A program made the translations under genes and the position numbers. The notes under the pieces are model-generated. The model worked only from the letters and a program-made list of their open reading frames with translations, made no database searches and had not been told where the DNA came from. Positions 32,872-44,000 of a DNA stretch of 45,216 nt are shown in pieces (position 1 is the stretch's first letter; each line of letters begins with the position of its first letter). Source of the stretch: Actinomycetes bacterium (GTDB lineage Bacteria > Actinomycetota > Actinomycetes > Streptosporangiales > Streptosporangiaceae); NCBI GenBank assembly GCA_025964575.1, contig JAOPYO010000270.1, positions 1 through 45,216 of the forward strand, given 5' to 3'.

Positions 32872-34038
32872 ATGGCCCCCACCCCACCTTCTAAGGGCCT
32901 GGCCGATGTCGTCGCCGCGTCAACAGCGCTCAGCGACATCGATGGAAAGGCCGGCCGGCTCTTCTACCGCGGATACGACATCCACGACCTCGCCGGCAAG
33001 ATCAGCTTCGAGGAATGCGTCCACCTGCTGCAGCGCGGGACCCTGCCGACCCAGAGCGAGCTCGACGCGCTTACCGGGGAACTGGCCGCCGGACGCGAAC
33101 TGAACGCCTTGGTCATCGACAACATCGACGAGATCGCGCACAGCCAGAGCCCGATGGAGGCGCTGCGCACGCTCGTCTCGCTGGCCAGCGCCCAGGACCC
33201 GGACAAGGCGTCCAACGACCACGAGGCCAATCTGCGCAAGGCCGCCCGGCTGACCGCCCAGCAACCGGTGCTCGTCGCCCGATACCACGCGGCGCGGCGG
33301 GGGACCACCGCGCCGGAACCTGACCCCGAGCTGGGCATCGCCGGCAACTTCCTGCTGCAGATCACCGGCACCAAGCCGAGTCCGCGGCAGGCCCAGATCT
33401 TCGGTGAGTGCCTGGTGCTGCATGCCGACCACACGATGAACGCCTCCACGTTCGCCGCCCGGGTGTGTGCTGCGACGCTGTCCGACATGCACTCGGCGAT
33501 CTGCGCCGCGATCGGCACGCTCAAGGGCTCGCTGCACGGCGGCGCCAACGAGCAGGTCATGCGGATCCTCGAATCCATCGGCTCGCTCGAGGACGTCGAC
33601 GAGGCCGTACGGGCGAAGCTCGCCGCCGGCGAGAAGATCATGGGGTTCGGCCACCGCGTGTACAAGACCGAGGACCCGCGCGCCACGCATCTGCGGCGAA
33701 TGTCACAGGAACTCGCCGAGTCGAGTGGCGACGAGACCTATTTCCGCATGTCCAAGCGGATGGAAGAGATCGTCCTCGCGGAGAAGGGTCTCTATCCCAA
33801 CGTCGACTTCTACGCGGCGAGCGTCTACCACTACCTCGGCATCCCGACGGATCTGTTCACGCCGGTGTTCTCGGTCAGCCGGATGGCGGGCTGGACGGCC
33901 CATGTGATCGAACAGCACGCCGACAACCGGCTGATCCGCCCGGACAGCGAGTACATCGGTGAGCGGGACCAAAAGTGGGTTTCGATCAGTGAGCGGGACC
34001 CGAAGTGGACCGCCTCCACCCGCGGCGAGCGCGGGTGA
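32872..34038 (+). CDS. gltA: Citrate synthase
   Basis: First TCA-cycle enzyme (oxaloacetate plus acetyl-CoA), 388 residues, of the shorter Gram-positive/archaeal-like type; a methylcitrate role cannot be excluded. Catalytic residues are visible in SLHGGANEQVM (His), MGFGHRVYK (His) and NVDFYAASVYHYLGIP (Asp). The start ATG 32872 has GGAAGGAA 7 nt upstream. The C-terminus carries an in-frame duplication of ten codons: GERDQKWVSI then SERDPKWTAS. The stop overlaps the DUF3017 gene as GTGA. Confidence 0.96.
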   Translation: MAPTPPSKGLADVVAASTALSDIDGKAGRLFYRGYDIHDLAGKISFEECVHLLQRGTLPTQSELDALTGELAAGRELNALVIDNIDEIAHSQSPMEALRTLVSLASAQDPDKASNDHEANLRKAARLTAQQPVLVARYHAARRGTTAPEPDPELGIAGNFLLQITGTKPSPRQAQIFGECLVLHADHTMNASTFAARVCAATLSDMHSAICAAIGTLKGSLHGGANEQVMRILESIGSLEDVDEAVRAKLAAGEKIMGFGHRVYKTEDPRATHLRRMSQELAESSGDETYFRMSKRMEEIVLAEKGLYPNVDFYAASVYHYLGIPTDLFTPVFSVSRMAGWTAHVIEQHADNRLIRPDSEYIGERDQKWVSISERDPKWTASTRGERG

Positions 34039-34355
34039 CCAGGTCCGAGGTTCGCAGTCGGAGACGTACGGCACCTCGTAAGACCGGGATGTCCGGATGG
34101 TTCGCTCAGCTCCCCTACATCCTGGTGCTGTGCGGTGTGGCCGCTGGGCTGGTGTTGGTCGCGCTGAACCACTTCAAGCGGGGTTCGGTGCTGCTGGCCG
34201 CCGCGGCGCTGCTGGGCGCACTGGCCAGGCTCCTGCTCTCGGGCAGGCACGTGGGCATGCTCGCCACCCGCAAGAAGGGCACGGACGTGTTCATCATGGT
34301 CGCCTTCGCGATCGGGATCGCGGTGGTGGCCTGGGTGGTGCCGCCGCCGAAGTGA
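34035..34355 (+). CDS. DUF3017 membrane protein
   Basis: A 106-residue protein with a basic N-terminus (VTRSEVRSRRR) and three hydrophobic segments (LPYILVLCGVAAGLVLVAL; SVLLAAAALLGALARLLL; DVFIMVAFAIGIAVVAWVV), matching DUF3017. In Streptomyces such a gene commonly lies between folD and mdh, so its position here after gltA and before icd and mdh fits the same neighbourhood. GTG 34035 lies in the gltA stop codon. Function unknown. Confidence 0.88.
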   Translation: MTRSEVRSRRRTAPRKTGMSGWFAQLPYILVLCGVAAGLVLVALNHFKRGSVLLAAAALLGALARLLLSGRHVGMLATRKKGTDVFIMVAFAIGIAVVAWVVPPPK

Positions 34356-34425
34356 GCCCCCCAGAGATCTCGCAGGCTGGGCGCCGCGTATCAGTGGCAC
34401 TCGTTTGCGTGTTGAATGAAGTACC

Positions 34426-34455
34426 GAGCCCAGGTCTAGACCTTTTCCTGGGCTC
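34426..34455 (+). terminator. Terminator after gltA-DUF3017
   Basis: GAGCCCAGG (34426-34434) pairs perfectly with CCTGGGCTC (34447-34455), 12-nt loop containing TTTT. It separates gltA from icd. The rest of the 166-bp gap holds the icd promoter region. Confidence 0.7.
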
Positions 34456-34521
34456 AGATAGCCTCGCAGTGAGCCTTACAAAGGACTGCTGGCCGGTGTA
34501 GGAAAGAGGGACAGCAACGGC

Positions 34522-35745
34522 ATGCCCAAGATCAAAGTAGTGGGTCCCGTCGTCGAGCTCGACGGTGACGAGATGACGCGGATCATCTGGCAATTCATCA
34601 AAGACCAGTTGATCCTCCCGTATCTGGACGTAGATCTGAAGTACTACGACCTCGGTATCGAGCACCGCGACGCGACGGACGATCAGGTCACGATCGACGC
34701 TGCCAACGCCATCAAGCAGTACGGCGTGGGCGTCAAGTGCGCGACGATCACTCCTGACGAGGCCAGGGTGGAGGAGTTCGGCCTCAAGAAGATGTGGCGG
34801 TCGCCCAATGGAACGATCCGCAACATCCTCGGCGGCGTCGTCTTCCGTGAGCCGATCGTGGTCTCCAACGTTCCCAAGCTGGTGCCCGGGTGGACCAAGC
34901 CGATCATCATCGGCCGCCACGCCCACGGTGACCAGTATCGCGCCTCCGACTTCGTGGTCCCCGGCCCCGGAACGGTGACCATCTCGTACGTCCCCGAGGA
35001 CGGTAGCGAACCCATCGAGATGGAGGTCGCCAAGTTCACCGGCGGTGGCGTCGCGATGGGCATGTACAACTTCGACGACTCCATCCGGGACTTCGCCCGC
35101 GCAACGATGCGGTACGCGCTGGACCGCAAGTTCCCGCTGTACATGTCGACGAAGAACACGATCCTCAAGGCCTACGACGGCCGCTTCAAGGACCTCTTCG
35201 CGGAGATCTTCGACGCGGAGTTCAAGGCCGAATTCGACGCAGCCGGCCTCACCTACGAGCACCGGCTCATCGACGACATGGTCGCCGCGGCCCTCAAGTG
35301 GGAGGGCGGGTTCGTCTGGGCGACCAAGAACTACGACGGTGATGTGCAGTCCGACATCGTGGCCCAGGGCTTCGGCTCGCTCGGCCTCATGACGTCGGTG
35401 CTCATGACCCCGGATGGCAAGACCGTCGAGGCAGAGGCCGCCCACGGCACGGTGACGCGGCACTACCGGCAGCACCAGCAGGGCAAGCCGACCTCGACCA
35501 ACCCGATCGCGTCGATCTTCGCCTGGACCCGCGGTCTGGCGCACCGGGGCAAGCTCGACAACACCCCCGAGGTCACCGCGTTCGCCAACACGCTCGAGCA
35601 GGTCTGCGTCGAGACCGTCGAGAGCGGCCAGATGACCAAGGACCTGGCTCTGTTGATCAGCGAGGACAGCCCCTGGCTCACCACCCAGGAGTTCCTGCAC
35701 GCGCTCGACGTGAACCTCCAGAAGAAGATCAACGAAGGCGCATAA
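34522..35745 (+). CDS. icd: NADP-dependent isocitrate dehydrogenase, dimeric type
   Basis: Oxidative decarboxylation of isocitrate, 407 residues. The sequence has the eukaryote-like homodimeric subfamily pattern: [48 protein letters not shown] (substrate Ser/Asn/Arg), [27 protein letters not shown] (metal Asp), and [12 protein letters not shown] with the NADP site. Start ATG 34522 with AGAGGGA upstream. This is the Icd1-like form, not the large monomeric IDH of Streptomyces. Followed by two hairpins. Confidence 0.97.
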   Translation: MPKIKVVGPVVELDGDEMTRIIWQFIKDQLILPYLDVDLKYYDLGIEHRDATDDQVTIDAANAIKQYGVGVKCATITPDEARVEEFGLKKMWRSPNGTIRNILGGVVFREPIVVSNVPKLVPGWTKPIIIGRHAHGDQYRASDFVVPGPGTVTISYVPEDGSEPIEMEVAKFTGGGVAMGMYNFDDSIRDFARATMRYALDRKFPLYMSTKNTILKAYDGRFKDLFAEIFDAEFKAEFDAAGLTYEHRLIDDMVAAALKWEGGFVWATKNYDGDVQSDIVAQGFGSLGLMTSVLMTPDGKTVEAEAAHGTVTRHYRQHQQGKPTSTNPIASIFAWTRGLAHRGKLDNTPEVTAFANTLEQVCVETVESGQMTKDLALLISEDSPWLTTQEFLHALDVNLQKKINEGA

Positions 35746-35830
35746 TCTGGATCCTCCTCGCGAACGCGGGGGTGAGCCGGCGGGAGTGAGCCGGACCTCA
35801 CCCTGCTGGTCGGGTCGGAGCATGGTGCCG

Positions 35831-35889
35831 TCCCCACACCCTGTGGGGGAGTTGTGACGAAGGCCGCCCCGGAGACCGGGGCGGCCTTC
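35831..35889 (+). terminator. Tandem hairpins after icd
   Basis: TCCCCACA (35831-35838)/TGTGGGGA (35842-35849) and then GAAGGCCGCCCCGG (35859-35872)/CCGGGGCGGCCTTC (35876-35889), a perfect 14-bp stem. The remaining gap 35746-36093 (348 bp) has no gene; it contains the mdh promoter area with GTACGA/TCGTAC dyad and GATAGCCT as a -10 candidate. Confidence 0.8.
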
Positions 35890-35988
35890 GCGCTTGCGGA
35901 GTACGGTCGGTATGGAGGAGCCGCGAGCAACTGAGTCGATCCGTACGAGTCGTACCTCCCGGGATCGGGCGCAGTGGCCGCGCGATAG

Positions 35989-37074
<1,086 letters not shown>

Positions 37075-37091
37075 GTAAGCCGCATGGCGAT

Positions 37092-37125
37092 GAGCCCCGG
37101 GCCGGTCGGCTCGGGGCTCATTTTT
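37092..37125 (+). terminator. Rho-independent terminator after mdh
   Basis: GAGCCCCG (37092-37099) pairs with CGGGGCTC (37112-37119), with GCCG/CGGC extending inward, followed by ATTTTT. The best canonical terminator in the window. Confidence 0.92.
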
Positions 37126-37338
37126 GTGATCGAGTTGACACGGAGCGTGATGTCCGTGACGATTGTCTGCGGAATCACCCCACGGCAACCATCACCCGCA
37201 TGACCCACAGCCAGTGCCTCATGCGCGTCAATCACGTGTCCCCCGCATTGGCAGGCCGGGGAGACGTACGTACAGGGTGACTCTCCGCAGCCGGCGGGCC
37301 TTCGGATGGTTCACACCCCTCGAAGGAGACAGTAAACC

Positions 37339-37584
37339 GTGCAAACCGAACAGACGATCAGTTCCCGAGTGGCGGTCTTGGAGCTGCGGATGAACGAGCA
37401 CGACACCCTGAGTGCGCGCCTCGAGCGCAAGGTCGACGGGCTGGTCAGCGACGTGTCCGTGCTCAAGACGGATGTGTCCGTGCTCAAGACGGATGTGTCC
37501 GGTATCAAGGCCGGACAGATCGAGCTTCGGGACATGGTCGCGACGCTGCTGGCCAGGTCCGAGGGCCACCCGATGGGTTCCTGA
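37339..37584 (+). CDS. Small coiled-coil protein with duplicated heptad
   Basis: An 81-residue soluble protein with heptad repeats throughout (AVLELRMNEHDTLSARLERKVD, then DVSVLKT twice), predicted as a continuous coiled coil. GTG 37339 is preceded by AAGGAGA. Two nearly identical 7-residue units are encoded by a 21-bp tandem repeat. No family recognised; it could be a partner of DNA or membrane proteins. Flanked by terminators, so a stand-alone unit. Confidence 0.75.
   Translation: MQTEQTISSRVAVLELRMNEHDTLSARLERKVDGLVSDVSVLKTDVSVLKTDVSGIKAGQIELRDMVATLLARSEGHPMGS
37453..37500 (+). repeat. 21-bp tandem repeat encoding a heptad
   Basis: Two full 21-bp units (37453-37473 and 37474-37494, starting GTGTCCGTGCTCAAG) plus the first six bases of a third. 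Each encodes one coiled-coil heptad, so copy-number change keeps frame and register. Confidence 0.9.
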
Positions 37585-37616
37585 TCGGAACCTGGCTCGG
37601 CATCTGAGCGGAGCAC

Positions 37617-37657
37617 GAGGCCACCGGCGCTCTGGTGAGCAGGGTGCCGGTGGCCTC
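37617..37657. terminator. Hairpin between coiled-coil gene and galK
   Basis: GAGGCCACCGGC (37617-37628) pairs perfectly with GCCGGTGGCCTC (37646-37657); GCTC/GAGC in the loop pair too. TTCTC follows on the plus strand. Shared by the convergent genes. Confidence 0.85.
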
Positions 37658-37677
37658 TTCTCGTGATGGGAACGCGG

Positions 37678-38802
37678 TCAGCTCAGCCGGCGGGCACCGG
37701 CTGAAGGGGTGGCGGAGAGGAAGGCCGGGGAGGGCCAGCCGCGTGACGCGAAGGCCGCCGTGACGGCCGTCTCGACGTCGGGCACGCGGTCCGAGGGCAC
37801 CAGGGCGATCACAGAGCCGCCGAAGCCACCCCCGACCATGCGGCCGCCCCGGGCCCCGGACCGGATGGCCTCCTCGACGGCGAGGTCGGCCTCGGGCCAC
37901 GAGATCTCGAACTGGTCCCGGAGTGACAGGTGTGAAGCCGTCAGCAGCGCCCCGATCTCGGCGATGGCACCGGCGCGTAGCAGCCCGACGGTCGCCTCGA
38001 CCCGGTGGTTGTCGGTGACGACGTGCTGAACCCGGCGGCGCAGCATGGGTTCTTTCAAGGAGGCCAGCGCGGCGGCCAGATCCTTGACCTCCCGCAGCGT
38101 GGTGACCCCCAACTGGGCGGCCGCCTGCTCACAGGAGGCACGGCGGTCGGCGTACTCCCCGGCGACCAGCGAGTGGGAGGCCCTGGTGTCGATGACCAGC
38201 AACGTGAACCCGTCGAGCCGCAGCGGAACCTGGGTGGACAGCTCGGTCAGGCAGTCGAGCATGAGGGCGTTCCCGGGCGTGCACAGCAGCGAGGCCGACT
38301 GGTCCATGATCCCGCAGGGCATTCCGGCGAAATCATTCTCGGCCCGCTGGGCCAGTCGCGCCAGTGCCGAACGGTCAATGGACAACCCGTACAGCTCTGA
38401 CAGGGCGAGGGCGGTGGCGCATTCGAGCGCGGCCGAGGACGACAGCCCGGCGCCCTGCGGGAGGTCAGAGTCGAAGAGCAGAGAGGCGCCGCCGATCCCG
38501 AGAGAGCGCAGCGCCCAGGCCACGCCCGCCGGGTAGGCCGCCCAGCCGGTCACCGACCCGGGGACGAGCGCGTCGAGCCGTACGAAGACCGGTTCGCCGA
38601 TCGCCTGCAGTGAACGGAACTCCAGCACGTCGTCGTCGCGGCGGGCCGCGGCGACGGACACGCCCTCGGCGAGAGCGAAGGGCAGCACCAGACCGCCGTT
38701 GTAGTCGGTGTGCTCTCCGATCAGGTTGACCCGCCCCGGCGCGTGCCACACGCCCTCCGCCGGCCGGGCATGGGCCTCGGCGAACGTTTCCGCCACGATC
38801 AC
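37678..38802 (-). CDS. galK: Galactokinase
   Basis: GHMP kinase of the Leloir pathway, galactose to galactose-1-phosphate, 374 residues. Signature [15 protein letters not shown] near 24-38; ATP motif [14 protein letters not shown]; catalytic Asp in MDQSASLL; C-terminal [19 protein letters not shown] 38802 overlaps the galE stop as GTGA, forming galE-galK. No galT is in the window, so it lies elsewhere or further upstream genes are missing. Confidence 0.97.
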   Translation of the reverse strand: MIVAETFAEAHARPAEGVWHAPGRVNLIGEHTDYNGGLVLPFALAEGVSVAAARRDDDVLEFRSLQAIGEPVFVRLDALVPGSVTGWAAYPAGVAWALRSLGIGGASLLFDSDLPQGAGLSSSAALECATALALSELYGLSIDRSALARLAQRAENDFAGMPCGIMDQSASLLCTPGNALMLDCLTELSTQVPLRLDGFTLLVIDTRASHSLVAGEYADRRASCEQAAAQLGVTTLREVKDLAAALASLKEPMLRRRVQHVVTDNHRVEATVGLLRAGAIAEIGALLTASHLSLRDQFEISWPEADLAVEEAIRSGARGGRMVGGGFGGSVIALVPSDRVPDVETAVTAAFASRGWPSPAFLSATPSAGARRLS

Positions 38803-39758
38803 TGGAGGAAGGCCCAGGCGTCGGCGACCATGGTCTGCAGGTCGCGCTCGGGCTTCCAGCCCAGCTCGGACTGGATCTTCTCGGAGGACGCGACCAGCAC
38901 CGCCGGGTCACCCTCCCGGCGCGGGCCCACGACGGCGGGAATGGGATGACCGGTCACCGTGCGGCAGACGTCGATGACCTCACGGACCGAGAAACCATTG
39001 CCGTTGCCCAGGTTGAAGATCTGGTGTGTGCCGGGCGTGCAGGCCTCGAGCGCCAGCAGATGCGCCTCGCCCAGGTCCAGCACGTGGATGTAGTCGCGGA
39101 CGCAGGTGCCGTCCGGCGTCGGGTAGTCCTCACCGAAGACGCTGACCGATTCCCGGGTGCCGAGCGCGACGGCGAGCACGTTGGGGATCAGGTGCGTCTC
39201 GACGGTGTGGCGTTCGCCATAGTTTCCATCTTCGGTGATCATGGCGCCGGCGACGTTGAAGTAGCGCAACGACACCCCGCCGATGCCGTGCAGCCTGGCG
39301 TACTCCGTCAGCGAAGTGTCAATGGCCAGTTTGGAGGCGCCGTACGGGTTGGTGGGCCGGGTCGGATCCGTCTCCAGAATCGGGGTCGACTCGGGCTCGC
39401 CATAGGTGGCGGCGGTCGACGAGAACACGATCTTCGAAACGCCGGTCCTGCGCATGGCGTCCAGCAGGGCCAGTGACTCGCCCAGATTCTTGTCCCAGTA
39501 CAGGCCGGGCTTCTGCACCGACTCGCCTACCAGGGACTTGGCCGCGAAGTGCAGGACGGCGTCGAAGCCCGCACCGTTGAGGACCTCGAAGGCGGCCTCA
39601 CGCAGGGTGCCCTGGACGAACCGGGCGCCGCCCGGAACCGCGTCGCCATGTCCGGTCGACAGGTCGTCCAGCACGACGACCTCGTGCCCCGCCTCGAGCA
39701 ATTGGGCGGTGACGACGCTGCCGACGTAGCCGGCACCGCCCGTGACGAGCAGCTTCAC
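38799..39758 (-). CDS. galE: UDP-glucose 4-epimerase
   Basis: Epimerase interconverting UDP-glucose and UDP-galactose, 319 residues, short-chain dehydrogenase fold. NAD loop [12 protein letters not shown] at 5-16; Ser/Thr in [11 protein letters not shown] and YGASKLAID with the catalytic YxxxK. The gene starts 155 bp from the divergent CNNM gene and is translationally coupled to galK. Confidence 0.96.
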   Translation of the reverse strand: MKLLVTGGAGYVGSVVTAQLLEAGHEVVVLDDLSTGHGDAVPGGARFVQGTLREAAFEVLNGAGFDAVLHFAAKSLVGESVQKPGLYWDKNLGESLALLDAMRRTGVSKIVFSSTAATYGEPESTPILETDPTRPTNPYGASKLAIDTSLTEYARLHGIGGVSLRYFNVAGAMITEDGNYGERHTVETHLIPNVLAVALGTRESVSVFGEDYPTPDGTCVRDYIHVLDLGEAHLLALEACTPGTHQIFNLGNGNGFSVREVIDVCRTVTGHPIPAVVGPRREGDPAVLVASSEKIQSELGWKPERDLQTMVADAWAFLQ

Positions 39759-39913
39759 AAAGGCCTCCTGGATGTCTGTTCCGACCGGGCGGTCTTCAGG
39801 GTAGCCGTCGCCTCGCCGAAGGTGGGCCCGCTCAAGAGTAGGCTGGGCGATCCACCACCTCGACGCGTTGTATTGGACATGGACGACTCTTGTAGTAGAT
39901 CGGCCGCGGCTCT

Positions 39914-41278
39914 GTGAACGAGACCCTCCAGAGCGCGGCCATTGTCTTCGCGCTCATCGTCATCGAGGGACTGTTCGTCGGTGCCGAGATCTCGCTCGTC
40001 TCGCTACGGGACAGCCAGGTGCGCAGGCTGGCCGAACGGGGCCAGCGCGGCGTCGCGGTGGCCCGGCTGGTCCGTGACCCCAACCGCTTCCTGGCCGTCG
40101 TCCAGATCGGGGTCACGCTGACCGCGCTGCTCTCGTCGGCGTACGGCGCGATCACCCTGTCGGAGACGGCCAAGAAGGCCCTCATCGACCACACGGGTAT
40201 GGGTACCGGGCTGGCCGGATTCCTCGGCGTGCTCGGCGTCACCTTGATCATTTCTTACGTCACGCTGGTGATCGGTGAGCTCGCTCCCAAGCGGATCGGC
40301 CTGCAGCGCGCTCAGGGGACGGCGCTGCTGGTCGCTCCGTTCCTGGACCGGATGGCCTCCGTCTCTCGTCCGGTCATCTGGCTGCTGTCCAAGTCGACCA
40401 ACCTGGTCGTACGGATGGTGGGCGGCGACCCGGACACCAGCCGTGAAGAGATCACCGCCGAGGAGGTGCGGGCCCTCGTCGCGGGCAACAAGGAGATCAC
40501 CGCCGACGAGAGGCAGCTCATCGAGGAGGTCTTCGCCGCAGGGGAACGCCAGTTGCGCGAGGTGCTGGTGCCGCGGACCGAGGTCGAGTTCCTCGACGCG
40601 GCCACGCCGCTGTTCAAAGCCGCCCAACTGGCCGTGGGCAGCCCGCACTCCCGTTTCCCGGTCTATCGCGACTCCCACGACGAGGTCATCGGGTTCGTGC
40701 ACGTACGCGACCTGCTCGACCCCGAGTTCTCCGCCCGGTCCACGCCGGTCTCCGAGGTCGTCCGGCCCGTGAAGTACCTGCCGGCCGGCAAGCGGGTGCT
40801 GGCCGTGCTCTCGGAGATGCGCCGGGAGGGACATCACCTCGCGATCGTCGTCGACGAGTACGGGGGTACGGCGGGCATCGTGACGCTCGAGGATCTCGTC
40901 GAGGAACTGATCGGGGACATCCGCGACGAATATGATGTGGAAGGCGCGCAGGCGCGCCGGCTGCAGGGTGGGGCGGTCGAGGTCGACGGTCTGCTCAACC
41001 TGGACGCATTCGCCGCTGAGACCGGCCTTGAGTTGCCCGAGGGTCCGTACGAGACCGTCGCGGGACACATGGTGGCGGTGCTCGGGCACGTTCCCCAGGT
41101 GGGGGAGGTCGTGGAGGCGTCCGGCCACCGGCTCGTGGTCATTGAGATGGACGGCCGCAGGGTGGCACGTGTGCGCGTCACGCCTCCCGTCGTGGTCGCC
41201 ACACTGGCCGACGGAACCGCCAACCAGAGCCCTTCTGGCGACGTCTCACCGGGTGAGGTAGGACCAGATGACTCCTGA
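39914..41278 (+). CDS. CNNM/CorC-type transporter (hemolysin family, DUF21-CBS-CorC)
   Basis: A 454-residue membrane protein. N-terminal DUF21 domain with about four helices ([59 protein letters not shown]), a CBS pair at about 205-340 ([37 protein letters not shown]), then the CorC_HlyC domain ([20 protein letters not shown]). Such proteins act in magnesium or cobalt efflux or regulation. GTG 39914 start. TTGGAC/TAGATC just upstream may be its promoter. Divergent from galE. Confidence 0.92.
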   Translation: MNETLQSAAIVFALIVIEGLFVGAEISLVSLRDSQVRRLAERGQRGVAVARLVRDPNRFLAVVQIGVTLTALLSSAYGAITLSETAKKALIDHTGMGTGLAGFLGVLGVTLIISYVTLVIGELAPKRIGLQRAQGTALLVAPFLDRMASVSRPVIWLLSKSTNLVVRMVGGDPDTSREEITAEEVRALVAGNKEITADERQLIEEVFAAGERQLREVLVPRTEVEFLDAATPLFKAAQLAVGSPHSRFPVYRDSHDEVIGFVHVRDLLDPEFSARSTPVSEVVRPVKYLPAGKRVLAVLSEMRREGHHLAIVVDEYGGTAGIVTLEDLVEELIGDIRDEYDVEGAQARRLQGGAVEVDGLLNLDAFAAETGLELPEGPYETVAGHMVAVLGHVPQVGEVVEASGHRLVVIEMDGRRVARVRVTPPVVVATLADGTANQSPSGDVSPGEVGPDDS

Positions 41279-41290
41279 GAGAATCGGATC

Positions 41291-42337
41291 GTGAGCATGT
41301 CCGTAGCAGTCCCACCCCGGGTCCTGTCCGGGATCCAGCCCACCGCCGACTCGTTCCATCTCGGAAACTACCTGGGTGCGCTGCGGCAGTGGGTGGCACT
41401 GCAGGACGATCACCAGGCGTTCTACTGCATCGTGGACCTGCACGCGATCACGGTCGACTACGAGCCCGCCGACCTGCGCCGCCGTACGAAAGCGGCTGCC
41501 GCGCAGTTGCTGGCGATGGGGGTGGACCCCGAGCGCAGCGCCCTGTTCGTACAGAGCCATGTGCGCGAGCACAGCGAGCTCACCTGGATCCTGGGCACCC
41601 TCACGGGCTTCGGTGAGGCAGGCCGGATGACCCAGTTCAAGGACAAGTCCTCCAAGCAGGGAGCGTCCGCGGCCAGCGTCGGCCTGTTCACCTACCCGAT
41701 CCTGCAGGCGGCCGACATCCTGCTCTACACGCCGACGCCGGGTCAGGGCTCCCCGGACTTCCGTGTCCCGGTCGGTGAGGACCAGCGCCAGCATCTGGAG
41801 CTCACCCGCACGCTCGCACAGCGGTTCAACCATCGTTACGGCGAGACGTTCGTCGTGCCGGAGGCGTACATCCCCAAGGGCGCGGCGAAGATCACCGACT
41901 TGCAGGAGCCGACGAACAAGATGAGCAAGTCGGCGTCTTCGCCGCAGGGCATCGTGGACGTGCGTGACGAGCCGGGCGTGATGCGAAAGAAGATCATGCG
42001 GGCGATCACCGACACCGGCTCCGAGGTCGTCGTCGACGAGGAGAACAAACCGGGTGTGACCAACCTGCTGCGGATCATGGCGGCACTGGACGGCACGGTC
42101 GTCGAGGACCTGGAGCGGCGCTACGACGGCGTGGGCTACGGGCAGTTCAAGAAGGATCTGGCCCAGTTGGTGGTCGACACGTTCACGCCGATCAGGGAGC
42201 GCACGGAGAAGCTGCTCGCCGACGAGAGGCAACTCGAGCAGGTCCTCGCCCAGGGCGCAGCTCGGGCGGGTGAGGTCGCCGCACAGACCATGGAGGTCGT
42301 ACGCGATCGGGTTGGGTTCCTGGGACGTGGTGTCTAG
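41291..42337 (+). CDS. trpS: Tryptophanyl-tRNA synthetase
   Basis: Class Ic aminoacyl-tRNA synthetase, 348 residues. The HIGH-like motif is [15 protein letters not shown], the KMSKS loop is [12 protein letters not shown], and the active-site region FKDKSSKQG is conserved. The segment between ILLY and VPVGEDQ has 12 residues ([12 protein letters not shown]), about 8 more than the E. coli enzyme. GTG 41291 or ATG 41297 may start. The stop overlaps the RNA ligase gene. Confidence 0.96.
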   Translation: MSMSVAVPPRVLSGIQPTADSFHLGNYLGALRQWVALQDDHQAFYCIVDLHAITVDYEPADLRRRTKAAAAQLLAMGVDPERSALFVQSHVREHSELTWILGTLTGFGEAGRMTQFKDKSSKQGASAASVGLFTYPILQAADILLYTPTPGQGSPDFRVPVGEDQRQHLELTRTLAQRFNHRYGETFVVPEAYIPKGAAKITDLQEPTNKMSKSASSPQGIVDVRDEPGVMRKKIMRAITDTGSEVVVDEENKPGVTNLLRIMAALDGTVVEDLERRYDGVGYGQFKKDLAQLVVDTFTPIRERTEKLLADERQLEQVLAQGAARAGEVAAQTMEVVRDRVGFLGRGV

Positions 42338-42887
42338 CACCTCGCCCCTCACACGGACGATCGGGGTGGCCATCTCGATCCCGGACCCGTACGGCCCGGA
42401 ACTGCAGCGGTGGCGGGAGTCCTTCGGGGATCCGCTCGCCACGTCCATCCCGACGCACATCACGTTGCTGCCGCCGACTCCGGTCGACGACGCGCACCTT
42501 GACGCGATCGAGGATCACCTGCGGAAGGTCGCCGAATCGGAGCAGGCGTTCCCGATCAGGCTGAGCGGCACCGCCACCTTCCGGCCGGTGTCCCCGGTGG
42601 TGTTCGTCGCGCTGGCCGAGGGCATCGGCGCCTGTGAACGGGTGGAGAAGAAGGTACGAAGCGGTCTGCTCGGCCGTGAGCCGCGATTCCCCTATCACCC
42701 GCATGTGACCATCGCCCACGACCTTGGTGAGGACGTCCTCGATCGGGCCTACAAAGAACTGTCCCGCTATGAGGCGGGCTTCACGGTCTGGGGTTTCTCG
42801 CTGTACGAACACGGGCCCGACGGCGTATGGCGCCCGCAACGTGACTTCGCCTTCGGTGCCGGTGGTTACGGCCCCCGGCGGGGGTGA
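42330..42887 (+). CDS. 2'-5' RNA ligase family protein
   Basis: A 185-residue two-histidine phosphoesterase. The two HxT motifs are THITLLPP and HPHVTIAH; spacing and flanking strands match the LigT/2H family, which hydrolyses or ligates 2',5' or cyclic phosphate bonds of RNA. GTG 42330 overlaps the end of trpS by 8 bp, so the pair is translationally coupled, a common actinobacterial arrangement. Confidence 0.92.
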   Translation: MSSTSPLTRTIGVAISIPDPYGPELQRWRESFGDPLATSIPTHITLLPPTPVDDAHLDAIEDHLRKVAESEQAFPIRLSGTATFRPVSPVVFVALAEGIGACERVEKKVRSGLLGREPRFPYHPHVTIAHDLGEDVLDRAYKELSRYEAGFTVWGFSLYEHGPDGVWRPQRDFAFGAGGYGPRRG

Positions 42888-42917
42888 GGGTCGGCTATCA
42901 GCGGGTACGGGTCGTAC

Positions 42918-44000
42918 ATGGCCAGGGTGATCGACTCGGTGCAACGTCAGATCGGCGCGGGCCATGAACAGGTCACCGGTGTGCTGGACGGACTCCGGCG
43001 GCGCTGGCGGTGGTTCGACCACCTGGCCCGGGCGTACGAGCGGTACACGGAACAGCATGGCGATCGGCTCGCTGCCGGCCTTACGTTCTATGCCTTCCTG
43101 GCGTTCTTTCCGCTGACCGCGCTGGCCTTCGCGCTGGTGGGCTATGTCGTGGCGATCGACCCGCACGCTCGCGACTGGGTCACCGAGGCGATCCGGGACA
43201 TCCTTCCGGGGCTCGCTGAGCAGCTGCCGGTGGACCAGATCGCCCAGGCGAAGGCCGGAGCCGGAGTGATCGGGCTCGTCGGGTTGCTGTGGGGTGGGCT
43301 CGGCTGGGTCGGAGCGCTGCGGGAGTCGTTGCGGACGATCTGGCGGGTGGACCCTACAGGTGGCGGCAACTTCGCCATGAAGAAGATCTGGGACCTGTTG
43401 GTCCTGCTGCTCCTCGGCCTTTCGCTGGTCGCTTCCGTCGTTGTGTCGAGCTTCGCCACCTCCGCGACCCAGGTCGTCCTGTCCTGGCTGAGCCTGGCCG
43501 ACGTCCCCGGTGCGGGGACGATGGTCCGGCTGTTGTCGATCACTGTTGCGCTCGCCACGAACATGGTCATCTTCTTTGTCATGTTCTCCCGGCTGTCCGG
43601 GACCCGCGCGTCGTGGCGACGGCTGGTGAAGGGCACGTTGTTCGGCGCCGTCGGTCTCGAAGTGCTCAAGTTGCTCGGTACGTATCTGGTGGGCCACATC
43701 ACCCGCAATCCGGTCTATGCCTCCTTCGCGGTCATCATCGGACTGCTGGTGTGGATCAACGTGGCGTCCCGGTTCATGCTGTTCACCGCCGCCTGGACGG
43801 CCACCCGTTCCGCCATTCTGCGGGCCGACACCGACAACCCCGATCTCGCGGAGTGCACGGCCCCGTCGGTGCCCGCTTCAGAGAAGACCAAGCCGTCAGA
43901 GAAGACCAGGCCGTCGGAGAAGATCAGGCCGTCAGAGGAGACCAAGCCGTCGGAGAACGCCAAGCCGTCGGAGAACGCCAAGCCGCCGCAGCCTGCCTGA
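42918..44000 (+). CDS. YihY/BrkB family membrane protein
   Basis: A 360-residue protein of the YihY/virulence factor BrkB family with about six helices (AAGLTFYAFLAFFPLTALAF; GVIGLVGLLWGGLGWVGAL; LLVLLLLGLSLVASVVVSSF; FAVIIGLLVWINVASRFMLF). The last ~36 residues repeat PSE(K/E/N)xK six times, encoded by an 18-bp tandem repeat. The stop codon directly abuts that of the convergent NTF2-like gene. Role in envelope or transport unknown. Confidence 0.93.
   Translation: MARVIDSVQRQIGAGHEQVTGVLDGLRRRWRWFDHLARAYERYTEQHGDRLAAGLTFYAFLAFFPLTALAFALVGYVVAIDPHARDWVTEAIRDILPGLAEQLPVDQIAQAKAGAGVIGLVGLLWGGLGWVGALRESLRTIWRVDPTGGGNFAMKKIWDLLVLLLLGLSLVASVVVSSFATSATQVVLSWLSLADVPGAGTMVRLLSITVALATNMVIFFVMFSRLSGTRASWRRLVKGTLFGAVGLEVLKLLGTYLVGHITRNPVYASFAVIIGLLVWINVASRFMLFTAAWTATRSAILRADTDNPDLAECTAPSVPASEKTKPSEKTRPSEKIRPSEETKPSENAKPSENAKPPQPA
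43878..43985 (+). repeat. Six 18-bp tandem repeats in the YihY C-terminus
   Basis: Units of 18 bp starting at TCAGAGAAGACCAAGCCG, six copies with a few substitutions, encode PSEKTK, PSEKTR, PSEKIR, PSEETK, PSENAK, PSENAK-type hexapeptides. Strain length variation is likely. Confidence 0.9.

Noticed and set aside
34294..35823. 509-codon minus-strand open frame opposite icd
   Set aside because: Antisense shadow; icd is a complete, recognisable gene.
37201..37280. Short ORF with MRVNHVSP upstream of the coiled-coil gene
   Set aside because: No ribosome site and no regulatory amino-acid cluster; lies between a terminator and the next gene, probably chance.
42192..43697. 501-codon minus-strand open frame opposite the RNA ligase and YihY genes
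   Set aside because: Antisense shadow with no recognisable family; the plus-strand genes show clear motifs.
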